From assembly GCA_023423775.1 (NCBI GenBank), contig JAFAEZ010000182.1, positions 1 to 18,411 on the forward strand: 18,411 nucleotides of DNA. Direction: 5' to 3'. How positions within the stretch are numbered: the first letter of the stretch is position 1; each line of letters starts with the position of its first letter. The position numbers and the translations under genes were made by a program. Origin of the DNA: Pseudomonadota bacterium (GTDB taxonomy: Bacteria > Pseudomonadota > Alphaproteobacteria > Sphingomonadales > Sphingomonadaceae). Shown here piece by piece: positions 17,033-18,411 of this stretch. Below the pieces are notes generated by a model that was not told the DNA's origin, ran no database searches, and saw nothing but the letters and a program-made list of their open reading frames with translations.

Positions 17033-17932
17033 TCAGGACCAGAGTTCGGCCCGGTAGCGCTCGAAGCAGCGCTGGCCGCAGCGCAGCCGGATCAGCGCGC
17101 CCTCGGCAATCGCGGTGGCGCGGCGCGGATCCTCGGCGACCAGCGGGCGCAAGGCCTCGCGGTTCCAGTCCTCGCTGTGCTTGACGTCGAGCACCGCATG
17201 GAGATCGAAATAGCGGCGCTCCCGACCCGAGAAGCCCAGACGGCGCAGACCCTTGGCGGTGCAGGCCGAGCGGCCCGGTGCGGTCAGCTCGATCGCTCCG
17301 AGCGCGCCGACCGAATGCCATGCGTAGCGCCGGGTGGTGGCCATGGCGGTCATGGCGTTGGCGAGGGCGAGGCTCTCCCAGACCGTCTCGTCGATGCGCG
17401 GCTGGAGATCGAGCGTCTCGACCAGCACGTCGAGCATCGGGCCGTGCATGCCCTTGGGGTTGCCGCGGCCCATCTCGTCCCAATAATTGCGGGCGAGCTC
17501 GAGCTTGGCGGTTGCCGGCAGCTTGACCTGGGTATGAGCGACGAGATCGTCGAAGCCGGCCTCGCCGGCCGCCTCCTGGCGCAGGAACCAGCGGAGATCA
17601 TCGAGCGTGGCTTCCTCGGCGATCCACGGGAAGAGCGGATCGCCCTGGCCGGGCCCATTATCCTGCAGCGCCTCGAACCAGGCGATGAAGCCTGCGACGT
17701 CGGTCGGCGCCGCCGCCGCCTCCTCGGCGATTTCCGCGCGCAGACCCTCGATGAAGCCGCCCTCGAGCCGCAGCATGCGCATGTCGCGCTCGAGCAGCTT
17801 CTGCCAGTCGTCGCTGGGGAATTGCGGCGCGAGCCGTTCGTGATTCCAGTGGGCGAGCCCGCGCTGGAAGCTGTCCGTCAGGAATTGTCCGGCCGACGTA
17901 TCCGCCGGTCGCCATAAAGCCTTGGTAGCCAT
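17033..17932 (-). CDS. Heme-oxygenase-like diiron enzyme (iron-containing redox enzyme family)
   Basis: A 299-residue all-helical protein of the heme-oxygenase-like diiron oxidase (HDO) superfamily, which includes TenA/PqqC-fold enzymes and metal-using oxidases such as SznF, UndA and BesC. Candidate metal ligands fall in order: Glu120 (FLRQE), Glu153 and His163 (DEMGRGNPKGMH), Glu215 (LGAIEL), and the HxxxDxxH helix with His245, Asp249 and His252 (YFDLHAVLDVKHSEDW). This full set suggests a dinuclear iron site. The reaction and substrate are unknown. I prefer the ATG at 17932 over the GTG at 17947 because no ribosome site precedes the GTG, while GTGAGAAA precedes the ATG. It is upstream of the hemerythrin fusion gene on the same strand, 109 bases away. 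Confidence 0.88.
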   Translation of the reverse strand: MATKALWRPADTSAGQFLTDSFQRGLAHWNHERLAPQFPSDDWQKLLERDMRMLRLEGGFIEGLRAEIAEEAAAAPTDVAGFIAWFEALQDNGPGQGDPLFPWIAEEATLDDLRWFLRQEAAGEAGFDDLVAHTQVKLPATAKLELARNYWDEMGRGNPKGMHGPMLDVLVETLDLQPRIDETVWESLALANAMTAMATTRRYAWHSVGALGAIELTAPGRSACTAKGLRRLGFSGRERRYFDLHAVLDVKHSEDWNREALRPLVAEDPRRATAIAEGALIRLRCGQRCFERYRAELWS

Positions 17933-17947
17933 AGAAAAGTTTCTCAC

Positions 17948-18167
17948 CGATTGGTTGTGCTATTAACCAGCGGCGGCGCGTGCGGTTCCGACGGCAGGCT
18001 GTTTCGCGCTGTGTTGTTGACCTAATGCACCTGTGGTATAGGAGTCGCGGGGGCAGGAAGCCGTACCCATTCACCATGACCTTGCCACACAACCGCTCGC
18101 CCGATGCGCGGTTGCCACGACAGGACCGGCATATTATGGGCCACGTCCGCCGCTTTTGGAGTCGTTG
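17948..18167. promoter_or_regulatory. Divergent intergenic region with repeats
   Basis: This 220-base gap separates the divergent diiron enzyme and the last gene. Beside the start of the diiron enzyme is an inverted repeat, TGGTT (17952-17956) and AACCA (17965-17969), around GTGCTATT. Nearer the last gene is CAACCGC (18090-18096) with GCGGTTG (18108-18114), and a direct repeat TTGCCAC (18082-18088 and 18112-18118, exactly 30 bases apart). These look like regulator-binding half-sites. A TTGACC (18017-18022) is the best -35, but no well-spaced -10 follows. No RNA gene is evident. Confidence 0.4.
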
Positions 18168-18411
18168 ATGCTGACAGCCAATTTGCGAATGCCCGGCCTG
18201 CGCCTGCCCATATTGGGCCACAAGCACTGGGCGGCGGCTTGCCTGTTGGCGGTGATGCTTGGCCTTTACTTGGTCGCCGGCTTGAGTGTGCTGGGCGTGC
18301 GAGCGCCGGACGGCCGCGCGGTGGCGCGCGTGACTCCGAACCTTCCGGCCGCGGTGCGCGAGGCGCCGCCGACCCCCGAGCCGCTCGCCTTCCGCGACAT
18401 CGCGCCGCAGG
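18168..18411 (+). CDS. N-terminal part of a membrane-anchored protein, possibly a SleB-type cell wall hydrolase
   Basis: The gene is cut by the window end after 81 codons. The ATG at 18168 has GGAG at 18158-18161, 6 bases away, which supports this start. The product has a basic N-terminal arm, one membrane segment (about 20-44: HWAAACLLAVMLGLYLVAGL) and then a proline-rich, probably periplasmic linker ending in EPLAFRDIAPQ. From memory, sphingomonad SleB-family cell wall hydrolases carry a similar PLA-R-x-APE/Q motif after the anchor, so this is a guess from a single short motif. It could equally be another anchored envelope protein. The downstream catalytic domain would be needed to decide. 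The upstream 220-base gap should hold its promoter. Confidence 0.6.
   Translation, partial: MLTANLRMPGLRLPILGHKHWAAACLLAVMLGLYLVAGLSVLGVRAPDGRAVARVTPNLPAAVREAPPTPEPLAFRDIAPQ

Noticed and set aside
18017..18042. TTGACC and TATAGG as a promoter for the last gene
   Set aside because: The spacer is 14 bases, too short for a sigma-70 promoter, so it is left as a tentative -35 only.

Overview
The window is high-GC DNA from an alphaproteobacterium, most likely a sphingomonad (order Sphingomonadales). This rests on codon use, a TorF-type porin, a SciP-like DUF1153 protein with a CtrA-like box upstream, a chemoreceptor ending in a WxxF tether, and palindromic CCCGGC/GCCGGG intergenic repeats. No tRNA, rRNA, CRISPR, transposase, integrase or phage gene is visible. 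The layout is compact chromosomal, and no gene-free stretch exceeds about 220 bases.

Left part (1-5155): a small tail-anchored membrane protein on the + strand converges on a minus-strand run. Read in transcription order, that run is tRNA uridine hydroxylase (trhO), a lipoprotein M48 metalloprotease with a LysM-like tail, acetyl-CoA synthetase (acs) and a YciI-type small protein. A pair of inverted REP-like hairpins fills the convergent junction near 416-524.

Middle (5254-10600, + strand): an ABC-F ATPase, possibly leaderless, is followed by a 92-residue stand-alone UVR-motif protein. Next comes a tightly coupled trio: a GNAT/CelD-like acyltransferase, a JmjC/cupin-8 oxygenase candidate and a family 2 glycosyltransferase. 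The trio is joined by GTGA and TTGA start/stop overlaps. It looks like an uncharacterised glycoconjugate or small-molecule tailoring module and is the best candidate here for an undescribed system.

Middle-right (10597-15465): a minus-strand pair encodes a TorF-like porin followed by a Cache-type chemoreceptor. The chemoreceptor shares a palindromic CTAG double stop with the glycosyltransferase. Divergent to the porin is a PglK/MsbA-like ABC exporter half-transporter, which could move a lipid-linked glycan.

Right part (15487-18411): a SciP-like DUF1153 regulator with a CtrA-type box upstream, then a hemerythrin-TM-PRC-barrel fusion, then a heme-oxygenase-like diiron enzyme, all on the minus strand. 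The two putative diiron proteins are neighbours, separated by 109 bases that contain two hairpins with very stable tetraloops. At the right edge a + strand gene for a membrane-anchored, proline-rich protein starts and is cut by the window end. It may be a SleB-type cell wall hydrolase.
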